Shown here in pieces: positions 1 through 10,159 of a stretch of DNA of 64,000 bases. Every line of letters begins with the position of its first letter. The stretch's first letter is position 1. The translations under genes were made by a program, and so were the position numbers. The notes under the pieces are model-generated. The model searched no databases and was not told the DNA's origin. It saw only the letters and a list, made by a program, of their open reading frames with translations. Location of the stretch: NCBI GenBank assembly GCA_039583875.1, contig CM077167.1, positions 154,887,545 through 154,951,544 on the forward strand. Direction: 5' to 3'. This DNA is from Platanthera guangdongensis. Lineage: Eukaryota > Streptophyta > Magnoliopsida > Asparagales > Orchidaceae.

Positions 1-694
1 TAAATAGAACCCCCCGACACGTCTACAATAACTGTGTGAACAGTAAGTGGGGCTCGATGAGGTGTTGCGGTCTCAGGTTTCTGTCCGTGCGGATTGATTC
101 AGAGTTTACTGTTGTTGTGTGCAGGTCGCGCGGGTAGCTTCAAGGAGCCAGGAGTTTGGCTTTGATTTCGGTCAAGTACTTAAAAGTGTGCGGTGTTGCG
201 GTCTCAGCAGGTCGCTCTGCAGCTTGTCAGTTCTCTGCTTCAACTTTGCCAAGTTCCAATAACCTATCCACCGGTTTTAGGCGGGTAGGCGGTTTATTCC
301 TCAGTTCATTAGCAATAGGCGAATAACGGTGTGTCTGCACGGCCTCGCGGCTTCGGCGGACTCCGTGTCTATTCGACGTGTTGCAGCTTCAGCTCGGGCG
401 GGTTCGGCGGACTGGGCGACTTCGGCGGTCTCGGCGGTTTCCAGTGCTGTCCACCCGGCTTGGTTTTTGTGCTTTCTGTTGTAGCTTGTGTACTAGCGAA
501 ATCATCTCTCGCTACGTATACCTCGCCTTGTAAAGAAGTGTAAATGAATGAAAGATTTGCTTGTGCTTCCATTGGTTGTTGGTGTTAACCTTGTTCCTTG
601 GGTTTCCGCTTGATCAAAGTGTGAACTGGGTAGTGTCGAGAATATTAATTTGGGGCTTGGGCTATCTTGCTGACCACTTTGAGAAAATTCAACA
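1..694 (+). mobile_element. Right-hand part of an LTR inserted in a copia reverse transcriptase gene
   Basis: The stretch ends in TTCAACA at 694, a typical copia-type LTR end, and from 695 onward the minus strand reads directly as reverse transcriptase. The window opens with TAAATAGAA, probably the right part of a TATA box, so 1-694 would hold the R and U5 regions of an LTR in plus orientation. A GC-rich stretch at 340-460 repeats GGCGG-type units. The left part of the LTR, the internal region and the matching target duplication would lie outside the window, so solo LTR and full element cannot be told apart. The LTR assignment is inferred from the boundary and composition only. Confidence 0.5.
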
Positions 695-696
695 GT

Positions 697-1850
697 TGGC
701 GAACTGACAAAGCGCGAGAGTAAGTTTACGGTATGTTCAAGGTCTGGACGTGAGTTGGTGAGGTATATAAGAGATCCTATTAGACTTCTGTAGGATTCTT
801 CATCTACCTTCTCATCCCCGTCTTGATACCGTCTTAATTTTTCTCCATTACATACTGGGGTATGAGTAGGATTGCAGTCAACCATATTGTATTTTCTGAG
901 TAATTCTTTGGCATAAAGTTCTTGTGAGAGGAAATATCCATCTAGTTGTTTCTTTACCTGCATACCAAGAAAGATACTTAGATGACCGAGATCAGTCATT
1001 TCATACCTGGATTGCAACTTCAGTTTGAACTCCTGGATAGTGGCTTCACATCCCCCTGTAATAAGTAGATCATCTACATATAAGCAGATGACAAGCTTCA
1101 ACACTTCTCTTTCCCACTTGAAAAATACAGAGGGCTCAAATTGGCTAACAGTGAGTCCTTCTTCAATGAAGAAGGCCGTGATATTTGAGTTCCAGGTGCG
1201 AGGTGACTGCTTTAATCCGTATAAGGCTTTATGAAGTCGATAGACATAATTTTCTCTTCCCCTTTTCTGATATCCGTCTGGCTGCTCTACATACACTTCT
1301 TCTGTTAATACTTCATTTAAGAATGCTGACTTTATATCAAGTTGATAAATTGGAAGTCAAAGGTTGCCGCAATGGCTACAGGAGCAAATGTCTCCTCGTA
1401 ATCTCTTCCAAACTTTTGAGAGTAGCCCTTTGCAACAATCCTTGCTTTGAACTTTATAATGTCCCCCTTTTCATTGCACTTGAGTTTGTATACCCACTTA
1501 AGCCCTATAACTGCTTTGTCCACTGGTTTTGGGACTAAGCTCCAGGTATTATTTTTCTCGATTAACCTCATTTATTCATCCATTGCCTCTCTCCAACTTT
1601 TATTCTTTGAGGCCTCTTGAAAGGTTGTGGGTGTTAAGTGAAAGTAGGCAAGGTCAGGTTCTTCATAAATATCTGTCAAGGATCTGAATTTCTTGGGTGG
1701 TGATGAATCAGAGACCTCTGATTCAGATGTCTCAGGAACCATTGGACTTGTTGGTTCTGGGATTTCAGAATGGTCATTCCCTTGAGTCTCTTGGAGGGAG
1801 TTTTGTATAAGCTCAACCGAGACATCAAGATAATGGCTGTTTGGTTCCAC
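697..1850 (-). pseudogene. pol: Copia reverse transcriptase, broken and truncated
   Basis: The linker before RT starts near 1850. A stop follows REAMDE, and a second fragment holds NNTWSLVPKPVDKAVIGLKW and ARIVAKGYSQ. A small deletion near 1330 removes the part around the first catalytic Asp. From 1296 the palm reads [18 protein letters not shown] and the YVDD catalytic box is intact. The conserved segment ends at LLSRFVSSPT (about 697), where the LTR at 1-694 cuts in. The open frame beyond that point is LTR sequence, not coding homology. Confidence 0.85.
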
Positions 1851-2053
1851 ATCTTCTGATGCCCAATGCCAGGCTTGATCTTCATGAAATGTTACGTCTC
1901 TTGAGACAATTATCTTGCTTGTTTATGGAATCAATAATCTGTATGCTTTGCTTACTTCAATATAACCCACAAACACACACTTTTCACTGGTTGGATCAAG
2001 TTTATCTCTCTTCTCCTTGAGCACGTGAGCAAAGGCTAAGCACCCAAAAGTCC

Positions 2054-2940
2054 TCAAGTGACTGAGATTTGCTTTTTATTTCTCAGCATTTCATAAGGTG
2101 TGGATTTAATCAATGCTTTTGTTGGAGTTCTATTTAATACATACACATCAGTGTTGGTAGCTTCTCCCCATAGATGCTTTGGCATATTCTTGTGAGTGAG
2201 CATTGATCTGGCCATGTCAACAATTGTCCTGTTTCTCCGTTCAACTACCCCATTTTGTTGGGGGGTGCCAGGAACAGTCAATTCATGTCTTATTCCATGA
2301 ATGGAACAAAAATGTGTGAAAGCATGAGAGATAAACTCTCCACCATTATCACTTCTAATTGTTTTTATATGCTTTTCTAACTTCTTCTCTATCTCCCTCT
2401 TAAACTCAACAAAATAGCTAAGAGCCTCAGATTTAGTTTCCAAGAATTGTATCCACATATATCTTGAGTAGTCATCTACTATGAGAAAGAAATACCTTTT
2501 TCTTGCCACTGTTGGAGGTGAGTAAGGACCCCAAAGATCACAATGTAGGAGCTCCAGAGCTTGTGAGCTTCTGTGATTGGATGGTGAGAAGGGCAATCTG
2601 TGAGACTTGCACTTTGCACATGTTTCACACTGGCAGTGTTGGAACTTCATTGCAGGTACCCATCAGCAAGCTTGTCATTTACTAGAATCTTCATATAATC
2701 ATAGTTTAGATGCCCGAGCCGATGATGCCAGGTAGTCATCAAATCTGGAAGGCAACCCATTGTGGAGAGGGCCTCATGATTTATAGCACTCAGGGTCAAA
2801 GGAAAAACCCTGTTTTTAGTCATTCTTGCTGAGGCTATGGAGTTCTCTTCTTCATCAATGATGTTGCAGGAGTTTGTCTTAAAGACAACACTGCACCCTT
2901 CAATCATTAGCTGCCCGAAACTGAGTAAGTTCTGAGCCAA
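2054..2940 (-). pseudogene. pol: Copia integrase, frameshifted
   Basis: The GAG-pre-integrase zinc-binding region reads HHRLGHLNY and then CETCAKCKSH, with a frameshift near 2650 between the two halves. The catalytic core follows: first Asp in LHCDLWGP, second Asp in IRSDNGGEF, and the Glu in PQQNGVVERRNR. The core D,D-35-E residues are thus all present. The frame is lost again near 2060, after STPYEMLRNK, and the C-terminal part (about 1860-2050) continues only in fragments. Confidence 0.85.
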
Positions 2941-2994
2941 GTCAGGAATGAACTGAACATTTGTGATTTCTTTGTTTTTTTCCTTTTTCCTCTC

Positions 2995-4158
2995 TTACAG
3001 TATGTTTACTCTTCCTTCAATCCTTTTGGAGTTACCATCTCCCAAGAAAATAGTTGACTTTGTAGTCTCATCAAGGTTTGTAAAGAGACTCTTATCATGA
3101 GTCATGTGGCTTGAGCAGCCTGAGTCAATGTACCACAGGGATGATTTTTCTGGTCTTGTGGACACATTGCAGTGGGTTAAAAAAGCTTTTTCTTCAACTT
3201 CTTTTTCTTTCTCCGTGAATTTGGCTTCCTCTTTATTTTTAAACCAACAATCACGATCAAAGTGCTTGGGCTTCTTACACCGTTTGCATTTATAATAACA
3301 CTTGAAAGTGTCATGGGTGTTTTTCTTGCATAGGACACAGAATGGCTCACCCGATCCTTCACCACTTATTCTTTCTTTTTGTTTATGATTTGGTCGGCTA
3401 TGCATCTCTCGACATTTGCTGATGTTTTCTCTTTGATGTTGATGCTTGTTTTGGTGTTTTGATTTTTCAACTTGGAAATTGTGTTTTCCAAGCTGCATCA
3501 TTGATTTGAAAGCTTGATTGAGATTAGGCAAGTGCCTCTTGAGCCTTTCTTCATGAGATTGGATCTTCCCAATGAGTGTTCCAACTTGCAATGTGTCGAG
3601 ATCATTGCTTTCTTCAATGGCATCTGCAATATGGTCATAAGCTTTGGGAAGGCTGGTGAGGATTTTTAGGACAATCTCTCTTTCTGGAACAGCTGCTCCC
3701 AGACTTGCCAGTTGATTTGTGAGATTCGTTAGCTTAGGCATGAAATCAAAAATGGATTCTTCATCTTGCATTGACAGTGTATCAAACTGTTGTTTTACAT
3801 TAACTCTCCTAATGGAGATCACCTTCTGGTCTCCTTAATATATATCTTTGAGAGTATCCCAAGCAGCTTTAGCTGTTCTTGCTCCCATGATTCTTGGAAA
3901 AATTGTTGAGGTGACCGCTTGCTGAATGAGGAGGAGTGCCCGGGAGTTTTTTTGTTTTTCTCCCTTGGGTATTCGTCCTTCCTTTCCTTCAACAGTCTTC
4001 TCATCCAACTTTGGACCGTTTTGAACGATCTCCCAAAGATCTTGTGTATCAAGGAGAGTCTCCATCTTCACGGCCCAATGATCATAGAGTTCCCCATTGA
4101 ACATTGGGGCAGAGAGATGGGAGAGGGCATTTGCAGTGGAGGTAGATGATGAGCCCAT
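2995..4158 (-). pseudogene. gag: Copia gag and protease, broken
   Basis: Gag capsid precursor followed by the aspartic protease of a copia element. The start chosen is the ATG at 4158, where the protein begins MGSSSTSTANALSHLSAPMF and continues into a UBN2-type gag domain (YDHWAVKMETLL). A stop at about 3832 interrupts the frame after LKDIY. A CCHC zinc knuckle (CKRCKKPKHFDRDC) lies in the second part. The protease motif WYIDSGCSSHMT follows, and another stop comes after GRVNIL near 2995. The gene cannot make a full polyprotein. Confidence 0.85.
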
Positions 4159-4200
4159 TGATATATAAAGATAAAGGAAAAATGCGTAGGATCTACAACA

Positions 4201-4214
4201 GTGCTCTGATACCA
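4201..4214 (-). other. Primer binding site (initiator tRNA-Met)
   Basis: On the minus strand the site reads TGGTATCAGAGCAC directly after the LTR end. It is complementary to the 3' end of plant initiator tRNA-Met, the usual primer of Ty1/copia elements. Confidence 0.9.
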
Positions 4215-4215
4215 C

Positions 4216-4511
4216 TGATAGAAATTAAACACATGCTAGTTATTTTGTCATTGCAAGAAAAGACAAGGGAGATGAACAGGAAGAAGATGGAGAAGGTAAG
4301 AAGATCTCATTCATTGATTTCTCATAATAATTTCTGAAACAGTTTGCAGGGTTTATATAGAGTTGAAGATCAGAATACCAAGGGTGTTATAATTATAAAT
4401 GCAGGATGGAATCCAAAGTTATAAGACTCTTAGGATTCCATTTATAATTAACTATTAATTAATATTAGGTGGCGCTGGAATAATTAAGGCTTGCTGGCTC
4501 ATTTCTCAACA
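4216..4511 (-). mobile_element. 5' LTR of the left copia element (296 bp)
   Basis: In element orientation the LTR starts TGTTGAGAAATG (from 4511) and ends TTTCTATCA (at 4216), next to the primer binding site. A TATATAAA box lies at 4352-4359, so transcription would run toward lower coordinates, antisense to the SH3 exon. The 3' LTR is absent from the window, so the age cannot be estimated. Confidence 0.75.
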
Positions 4512-4626
4512 AACTCAAGGAGAGACGGCTTAATAACTGCTTGAGACCCCCCCTCTATATCAAGCTCTTCTACTCAATTAATTATTTTAACTTTTATTTT
4601 CTTGTATGCTGTGAATGAATTAAAAG

Positions 4627-4749
4627 GTAGCTCAAACTGGATGGTCTGAGGGTGAATGCAGGGGGAAAGCTGGATGGTTCCCATCTGCTTATATTGAGAA
4701 AAGGGAAAAAGCTCTAGCAAACAAGGTTGTTGCCCTGCTCTCCTACTGA
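4627..4749 (+). CDS. SH3-domain protein (SH3P2/SH3P3-like), last coding exon
   Basis: The exon encodes about 40 residues ending LANKVVALLSY-stop and contains the second half of an SH3 domain: GWSEGEC then GKAGWFPSAYIE, with the conserved WFP-Y core of the peptide-binding groove. Plant SH3P proteins, which bind membranes and act in autophagy, clathrin coating and cell-plate formation, end with such a domain. A pyrimidine-rich tract and TTAAAAG at 4620-4626 give the splice acceptor, and the stop is TGA at 4747. Upstream exons are not in the window; the decayed copia element lies 115 bp upstream, probably inside the last intron. Whether the gene still works cannot be judged from one exon. The family call rests on motif recall. 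Confidence 0.75.
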   Translation, partial: VAQTGWSEGECRGKAGWFPSAYIEKREKALANKVVALLSY

Positions 4750-5046
4750 TCGGTTTTTCTTCCTCGCTTCAATCTCGTGTAATTATACATGTAAAGTCGC
4801 ATTTTTGTGTTTTTTTCTTCTTCTTCTCATCTCCGGGATCGGTTCCGTTTGATCCTCTACAGTTTTTGTCTCAACTGTGCACGCCCGGTTGATTTACCTC
4901 AGTCATCCAATTCATTTTGAGTGGTTGAGATTGATTTCACAACTTGGTTTTCAAAAGAAAAAATGGTCTCTTGACTAATGTTGTGTTGATTGTGAGAGAT
5001 TTTTTTCCTCTTAAGTCAAATGTGATCGATCACATTAAAAGCTTTA
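4750..5046 (+). other. Probable 3' UTR and flank of the SH3-domain gene
   Basis: T-rich, non-coding sequence follows the stop codon directly. I see no further exon and no clear polyadenylation signal. Confidence 0.4.
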
Positions 5047-5267
5047 GGTTTCGTTTGACGTGGTGGCCAGGCAGTGCGGATTTCATCTGCGCCACGGGAC
5101 TGCGACCCCGGTTCCCGCGTCGCGGATGAAATCCATGCTTTTTCCGCTCTTTTAAGTGGTGGGGTGGATCCCCATCACCCGGCCGTTGCCCAGCCAAACG
5201 CGTGGAACCCGCGGCCGGGCGGTGCCATCCGCGCGGACGGCGCAGATCCGCCCCGTCAAATGGGGTC
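5047..5267. mobile_element. GC-rich Tourist-like MITE (221 bp)
   Basis: Both ends are flanked by TTA (5044-5046 and 5268-5270), the PIF/Harbinger target duplication. The terminal inverted repeats are GGTTTCGTTTGACG and GACCCCATTTGACG (right end, inverted). Inside, GGATTTCATCTGCG pairs with an inverted copy near 5120-5133, so the left half forms a hairpin. It has no coding capacity. GC content is far above the flanks. Confidence 0.6.
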
Positions 5268-5648
5268 TTAATCTAGTGCTTATTAGAAGGGCCATAATAT
5301 AAATCTCTTAATGGAGGAAAAGTTGATTACATAATAAATGTTGAGGTGACCATTTTGAGTTATTCTGATTTTGATGAAGTTAATATCAGCCACTCGATTG
5401 AATTGGACGGCTTGGATTGAGCAGCCACCATCTTTTTAATCATTTCCCTCTTCATATTCTTATTTTGGAAGCCCTTGCATCAATGGCTGCTTTGTAAATA
5501 TTATGTAAGATTGGGATTATTGTATTTTTAATCTTTTTTCAGCTTTGAGATTGTTGTATTATTGATGGTGATGCATAAGGTATTGTGGTGGGTATTTTGC
5601 CATTTTTCTTTATTTGAAATTTATAAGCATTATATATATATGTATGAT
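5268..5648. other. A/T-rich intergenic DNA, no feature seen
   Basis: I see no exon, repeat or inverted end. It may still belong to the 3' flank of the SH3-domain gene. Confidence 0.4.
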
Positions 5649-5891
5649 TATTTATTGGGACCTCTCCTCAAAGTTACCTAATTACGGCTTGCATCTCTCT
5701 AATTTTCAAAATTACAATTAGCTCCCCTCAATGTTTATATTTCATAACATCTATGCACAAAAAGATCCTTTGAAGATTTACTTCAAGAGGGTGCTTTTGT
5801 GCATGAATGTTATGAACGTAAACATTGAGGTGGGTAAATGTAATATTGAATGTTAGACGGGCGCAGCTTTGAGGCAAGGCCCCGGTAAATA
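5649..5891. mobile_element. Fold-back MITE (243 bp)
   Basis: Almost the whole element is one imperfect hairpin. The ends TATTTATTGGGACC and TATTTACCGGGGCC (right end, inverted) match, and the similarity continues through CCTCAAAG and inward through CCTCAATGTTTA and CATAACAT to a short loop near 5775. It has no ORF of note. A transcript would fold into a long double-stranded stem, so it could feed small-RNA production. Confidence 0.7.
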
Positions 5892-5931
5892 ACCCTATAT
5901 GTGTGTGTGTTATTTCTAAAGACATGATTTA

Positions 5932-6073
5932 GGGTCCGTTGTTCACGGTGATAATGCTTGTGAACACAATGTTATGAACCATCATTTGTGAACGTTCAAC
6001 CTCACCTTTGAAATTTCGTTCTCATTTAGGTTCAAAATGAGAATTTTGTTTGCAGTGGCTGCCAAATGGATCC
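5932..6073. mobile_element. Tourist-like MITE (142 bp)
   Basis: It is flanked by TTA on both sides (5929-5931 and 6074-6076). The ends are GGGTCCGTTGTTCA and GGATCCATTTGGCA (right end, inverted), close to the GGGTCCGTTTGG type of plant PIF/Harbinger MITEs. There is no coding capacity. Confidence 0.6.
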
Positions 6074-6382
6074 TTATATCTCTAATTTTTTTAAAAAACT
6101 ATTAAAATAAATCAGTTTTAGTTGTTAAAACAAATTATATTTTTAATTTTAAATTTCTTAGTGACCAAAAGTTTTTTTTATAGTTTTAAATTTGCACATT
6201 CAAAATGTTTGTGAAACCAGTGAGAGAGACCAGCTACTTGATTTAACTATAAATTTTTTTTCATGTAAAAAATTTCTTATTCAAATTAACTGATGAGAGG
6301 CCTAGTTTATTTTAATATTTGTATTTTAAAATTTTGGTGTATATTAAGCTATTTTCACTTCATTTTAAAGATCCAAAACTAT

Positions 6383-6484
6383 GGACTTATTTTCACCGGT
6401 CAAGCGGTTACGGCCACATGAATCAGACCATAATTAAGATTCGACTCATGTGGTTATAACCGCTTGACTGGTGAAAATAAATCC
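6383..6484. repeat. Inverted repeat with 42-bp arms and 18-bp loop
   Basis: The left arm (6383-6424) and right arm (6443-6484) are inverted copies with about six mismatches; the shared core includes TTATTTTCACC and GTCAAGCGGTTA. Target duplications are not obvious. It is a fold-back MITE remnant or another hairpin-forming element. Confidence 0.65.
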
Positions 6485-6773
6485 CCCCAAACGGAGTCTA
6501 AGGCTCTGCTTGTCTCAGCTGCAATAATGAGAGAAGTGGCGAGAAAATCTATCATTTTGCAAAGTGATTGCTATTAACTTAATAAATCCATTCATTTGGG
6601 CTCTATTTTGCATGGTGGTGGAGGTCGTAAACACATGGGTTAAACCGTCATTCATTAAGGATCACCTAACAAACATCATCCATTTGAACAAAAAGTGGAT
6701 GAAATTTCTTCGGTGGGCGTTAATGAATTACAATTTCTTAGGTGACCGCCACCACTGTGCCAAACGTAGCCTT
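6485..6773. other. Unassigned A/T-rich DNA
   Basis: Open frames here are short and resemble nothing I know. I see no repeat. Confidence 0.4.
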
Positions 6774-6914
6774 AACACCTACCCAAACAAGCCCCATAAT
6801 CAGATGAAGGAAAGAGAACGAATTCAAACCAAGAAATCCAACACCTGGAGGAATCACAAGCAAAGACGATATTTCTCTTGTATTTGAAATTTCTTGAAGC
6901 TTTCCATATTCTTT

Positions 6915-7087
6915 CTTGGATGCAATAAACACAAGGGCAGGGCATCGAGGGTCTGGGAAATGGTCTCATCACAAGGGTGAAATGTAGGCAAATCTAACCC
7001 AACATTTTCGCAAGAGGCTATTTACCGGACTCGAACCTGTGACCTCAAGCTCACACAGCGACACCTTAACCGGTGCGCGAAGGCTCC
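6915..7087 (-). mobile_element. Au-type SINE, copy 1
   Basis: On the minus strand the head starts GGAGCCTTCGCGCACCGG, with a pol III B box GGTTCGAGTCC at 7027-7037. Then come the Au-family body motifs AGCCTCTTGC and, further on, CCAGACCCTC. Au SINEs are short tRNA-derived retroposons common in angiosperms and encode no protein. The 3' end is approximate. Confidence 0.7.
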
Positions 7088-7532
7088 ACTTCTAAAATGC
7101 AATATACATAAATAGCATAAAAATGCTTGATATTTACCATTCATCTCAAAGACAAGCTTAGGCAACTATTATAAAGAAATAAGTACATCCGTCATCATAC
7201 AATCATACATATATAGAAGAAATCTTCCCAATACCTATGTGTGCTTTTTCATTTTTTGTGTTTCAATTCCTTCAAAGCAAATCAATAATAATGCTTTACT
7301 TTGTTTGAAGTCAAAACGAAATGAAATTAAATATAATATATATATATATAATAGGAAAAATATCTTTCATTTATTTTCACTTCTCACCTATACTATGCGA
7401 AGAAATACTTTTGAGGCCCATGATATAACCGTGGAGGAACATCAAAATAATCCTAGTCATTCACCGCATTGGGCACGGCTTAGACAAATATTTTTCACTT
7501 GCTCTAATACAATTATATAAAAAAATGACGTT

Positions 7533-7597
7533 GAAATTTGAACCACTAACTTACAACATTAATACAATACTCTTAACCAACCAAACCAAACAACTTT
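7533..7597 (-). mobile_element. tRNA-like SINE head, copy 1
   Basis: The minus strand has an A-box-like TGGTTGGTTAAG (7572-7583) and, about 39 nt on, a B-box-like GGTTCAAATTTC (7533-7544), the spacing of a tRNA-derived pol III promoter. The tail (below 7533) is not well delimited. This is a weaker call than the Au copy. Confidence 0.45.
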
Positions 7598-7837
7598 TAT
7601 GAAACAAACACAACTTTAGACATAGTTTTATGCCATACTCCGACGGAGGGGATGGAGTTATGCACAAGAACATCGTATCATCACCATCTCCAACTGTCAA
7701 CACCTACACAAACAAGCCCCATAATCAGAAGAAGGAAAGAGAACGAATTCAAACCAAGATATCCAACACCGAGAGGAATCAAAAGCAAAGATGATATTTC
7801 TATTGTATTTGAAATTTCCTGAAGCTTTACATTTTCT

Positions 7838-8012
7838 TTCTTGGATGCAATATACACAGGGGCAGGGCAGCGAGGGTCTGGGGAATGGTCTCATCACAAT
7901 GGTGAAATGTAGGCAAATCTTACCCTACATTTTTGCAAGAGGCTGCTTACCGGACTCGAACCCGTGACCTCAAGGTCACACGACGACACCTTAACTGATG
8001 CGCAAAGGCTCC
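7838..8012 (-). mobile_element. Au-type SINE, copy 2
   Basis: Same structure as the first copy, with the B box at 7952-7962. It keeps the body motifs AGCCTCTTGC and CCAGACCCTCGC. Because it lies at the same place within the duplicated block, it was copied by the duplication and not by a second retroposition. Confidence 0.7.
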
Positions 8013-8220
8013 TCTTCAAAAAATGCAATATACATTAGAAGCATAAAAATGTTTGATAAGCTTAGGTAACTATTATAAAGAAAATAAGTACATCAGTCAT
8101 CACAGAATCATACATAGAAGAAATCTTCCCAATACCTGTGCATCCTTTTCATTTTTTGTGTTTCAAATCCTTCAAAGCAAATCAATAATGCTTTACTTTG
8201 TTTGAAGTCAAAAAGAAATG

Positions 8221-8361
<141 letters not shown>

Positions 8362-8537
8362 GGGAAAATATCTTACATTTATCTCATCTATACTATGCAA
8401 AGAAATGCTTTTGAGGCTCATTGTATAATCATGGAGGACCACTAACTTACAACATCTATAATAGGGAAATGCATTGAGCACGGCTTAGAAAATTTTTCAC
8501 TTGCACTAATACGATTATATAAAAAAAGAATGACGCT

Positions 8538-8602
8538 GAAATTTGAACCACTAACTTACAGCATTAATACATTACTCTTAACCAACCAAATCAAATAGCT
8601 TT
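8538..8602 (-). mobile_element. tRNA-like SINE head, copy 2
   Basis: B-box-like GGTTCAAATTTC (minus strand) at 8538-8549 and A-box-like TGGTTGGTTAAG at 8577-8588, as in the first copy. Confidence 0.45.
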
Positions 8603-8615
8603 TATGTAACAAACA

Positions 8616-9102
8616 CAATTTTATGATATATATAGATATACAAATATATATATTAAAACTTTAAGTTGTAATTAATATAATTTTATAATATTACGAGTGA
8701 TATGCATGGGGAACATCGTACCGCCGTGATAGTACCTCAACCACAATGGTGTCGCAGGACAGCTTCGCCCGCACCCCCCAAATTCAGTACTTCGGTTGTC
8801 GGTCAATCTTCTAATGTGCTCCAGTGGTGTGAGTAGAGGGAGCGTCATCGCGCCGCGACACTATCGTGATCGGGATACTATCGCAACGGCACGGAGACAC
8901 TGTGGCACATAATTACAAAAACAAAAAACATAGACAATGGAGAAGACAGAATCCCATGCAAATTGCTCATATGTGCACAGTAAATTTCAAACCATTCTCA
9001 GGGAAGCTGAGTTCCTCCAAACCAAAAGAAGATTTCCTCATGCTGCAAAAAGTTAATGCTCCAAGGTCTGATCTTGCATGCTTATAATTTACCGAGCGGC
9101 CC
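8616..9102. other. Unassigned DNA with a GC-rich middle
   Basis: An A/T-rich part (8616-8690) is followed by a GC-richer stretch (8700-8890) containing repeated CGTGAT and CGCGAC words. No reading frame here looks like a known protein. Confidence 0.35.
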
Positions 9103-9291
9103 CTAGTGTGCATAATCTTCGACCAGCCAGAGCCCGGAATCACAGAAACATTTAATCTTATTCTCGAAGCCGGTAATATAGTTATTGTGTATGATAACAT
9201 GCTTCCCTTCAGTTTCCTTGACCCATGTTTCATTTTTGAAGTAGAGGCCTCCTGATGGGAAGGCAACCTGAGGTAGCAAATACATGTCCAC
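9103..9291 (-). pseudogene. GT77-like nucleotide-sugar transferase, last exon (probable fragment)
   Basis: The exon starts after a TTTCAG splice acceptor (9292-9293) and reads 62 residues to a TAG stop at 9103. Recognisable parts are LLPQVAFPSGGLYF, NETWVKETEGKHVIIHNNYI and GLWLVEDYA. This is the C-terminal block I recall from plant GT77 transferases of the RGXT/MGP4 kind, which add xylose to cell-wall rhamnogalacturonan II in the Golgi. No upstream exon (which would lie at higher coordinates) is recognisable before the RTE fragments at 10160. Two cysteines (KCFCDSG) stand where I expect arginines, which fits CpG decay. I favour a gene fragment; a real last exon after a long intron is possible. 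Confidence 0.55.
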
Positions 9292-10159
9292 CTGAAAGGA
9301 TTATTCAAAGTTTATGCAAACTGTAATTAAGCTTATAACTCTACACCTGTTGTAACTTTTACTGTCAGATAAAAACAAGTTTAAAGCCAAGAGATAATAT
9401 CTAAGTGTGGAATGCATTGCAACAAAGATCCTATAAATATTTCAGGAAAAGCTGATAATAGGCATACATCATAGTAGACATCAGGTAAAAAATTATAGGA
9501 TGAAGAATGTCAGCACTGAGCTTGGGAGGCAAAACATTAAAGAAAACACCAATGCTGAAAGATGAAGCAAGAGGGATCTAGATGCAATCCATAATTTCCA
9601 CAAATTCCTCTAATTCCAGAGAGGGTGGAGAATGAAGAGTTGATTATTCGCATTTTGCAGGTCTACTCCAAACGACTCACTATAGAGAATCGATTTGGGA
9701 AGTTAGGTATTTTTATTTATCTTTATTTTGTGCGAATCTTTAGAATTATGATGGGAGAGGACATAGGAAGCACAAATATTTGCAACTGTCTTAAGTATTG
9801 TATCTGAAACGTTACAGAGTTGGGAAACTCATCCTCGAAACTCTCATATACTTATTTTAAATTTTTTTGGATATTGTCGACTCTCGGACACTTTCAGATA
9901 CACCGGAGTATGCTAAAAATACTCAAAAATCGTATATATTAATGATATGGAGAAAGACACTAAGAGTGTTGAATAGTTAGTAGTTAGAGTCAAATGATTA
10001 CATACTTCCATCCATGCTTATATCTATAATATGATATGAATTTGATCCATAGATAAATATTATCTTCATTTAATATATGCTAGGAGAGAAATAACTAATA
10101 AAAAATGGAAATGAAGAGAATTTCAAGCATGTTTTCATATTAACTTATATTTAAATACA
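9292..10159. other. Intron-like or intergenic DNA
   Basis: A/T-rich sequence upstream of the glycosyltransferase exon on its strand. I see no second exon and no mobile element. Confidence 0.35.

Larger units (their letters stand above)
695..4511 (-). mobile_element. Decayed Ty1/copia retrotransposon, 3' end lost
   Basis: On the minus strand the order is 5' LTR, primer binding site, gag, protease, integrase, reverse transcriptase, the Ty1/copia order. RNase H and the 3' LTR are missing because the element is cut at 694/695 by another LTR. Several stops, frameshifts and small deletions break the frame. It lies antisense to, and about 115 bp upstream of, the SH3-domain exon at 4627, which suggests insertion into that gene's last intron. 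The gag protein differs strongly from that of the three copia elements further right, so this is another copia lineage. Confidence 0.9.
6774..7618. repeat. Tandem segmental duplication, copy 1
   Basis: This block begins ACACCTACCCAAACAAGCCC and is matched, with many small differences, by 7702-8615. Both copies hold an Au-like SINE, a T-rich part, a short TA tract and a second tRNA-like SINE head in the same order. Confidence 0.75.

Noticed and set aside
369..572. Proline-rich minus-strand frame (PPRPPKSPSPPNPPE)
   Set aside because: It lies in an LTR and is the complement of GGCGG repeats; no protein homology and no conserved start.
7020..7090. tRNA gene on the minus strand
   Set aside because: The B box is good, but the body continues into Au SINE motifs and the cloverleaf arms do not pair; the same holds for the second copy near 7950.
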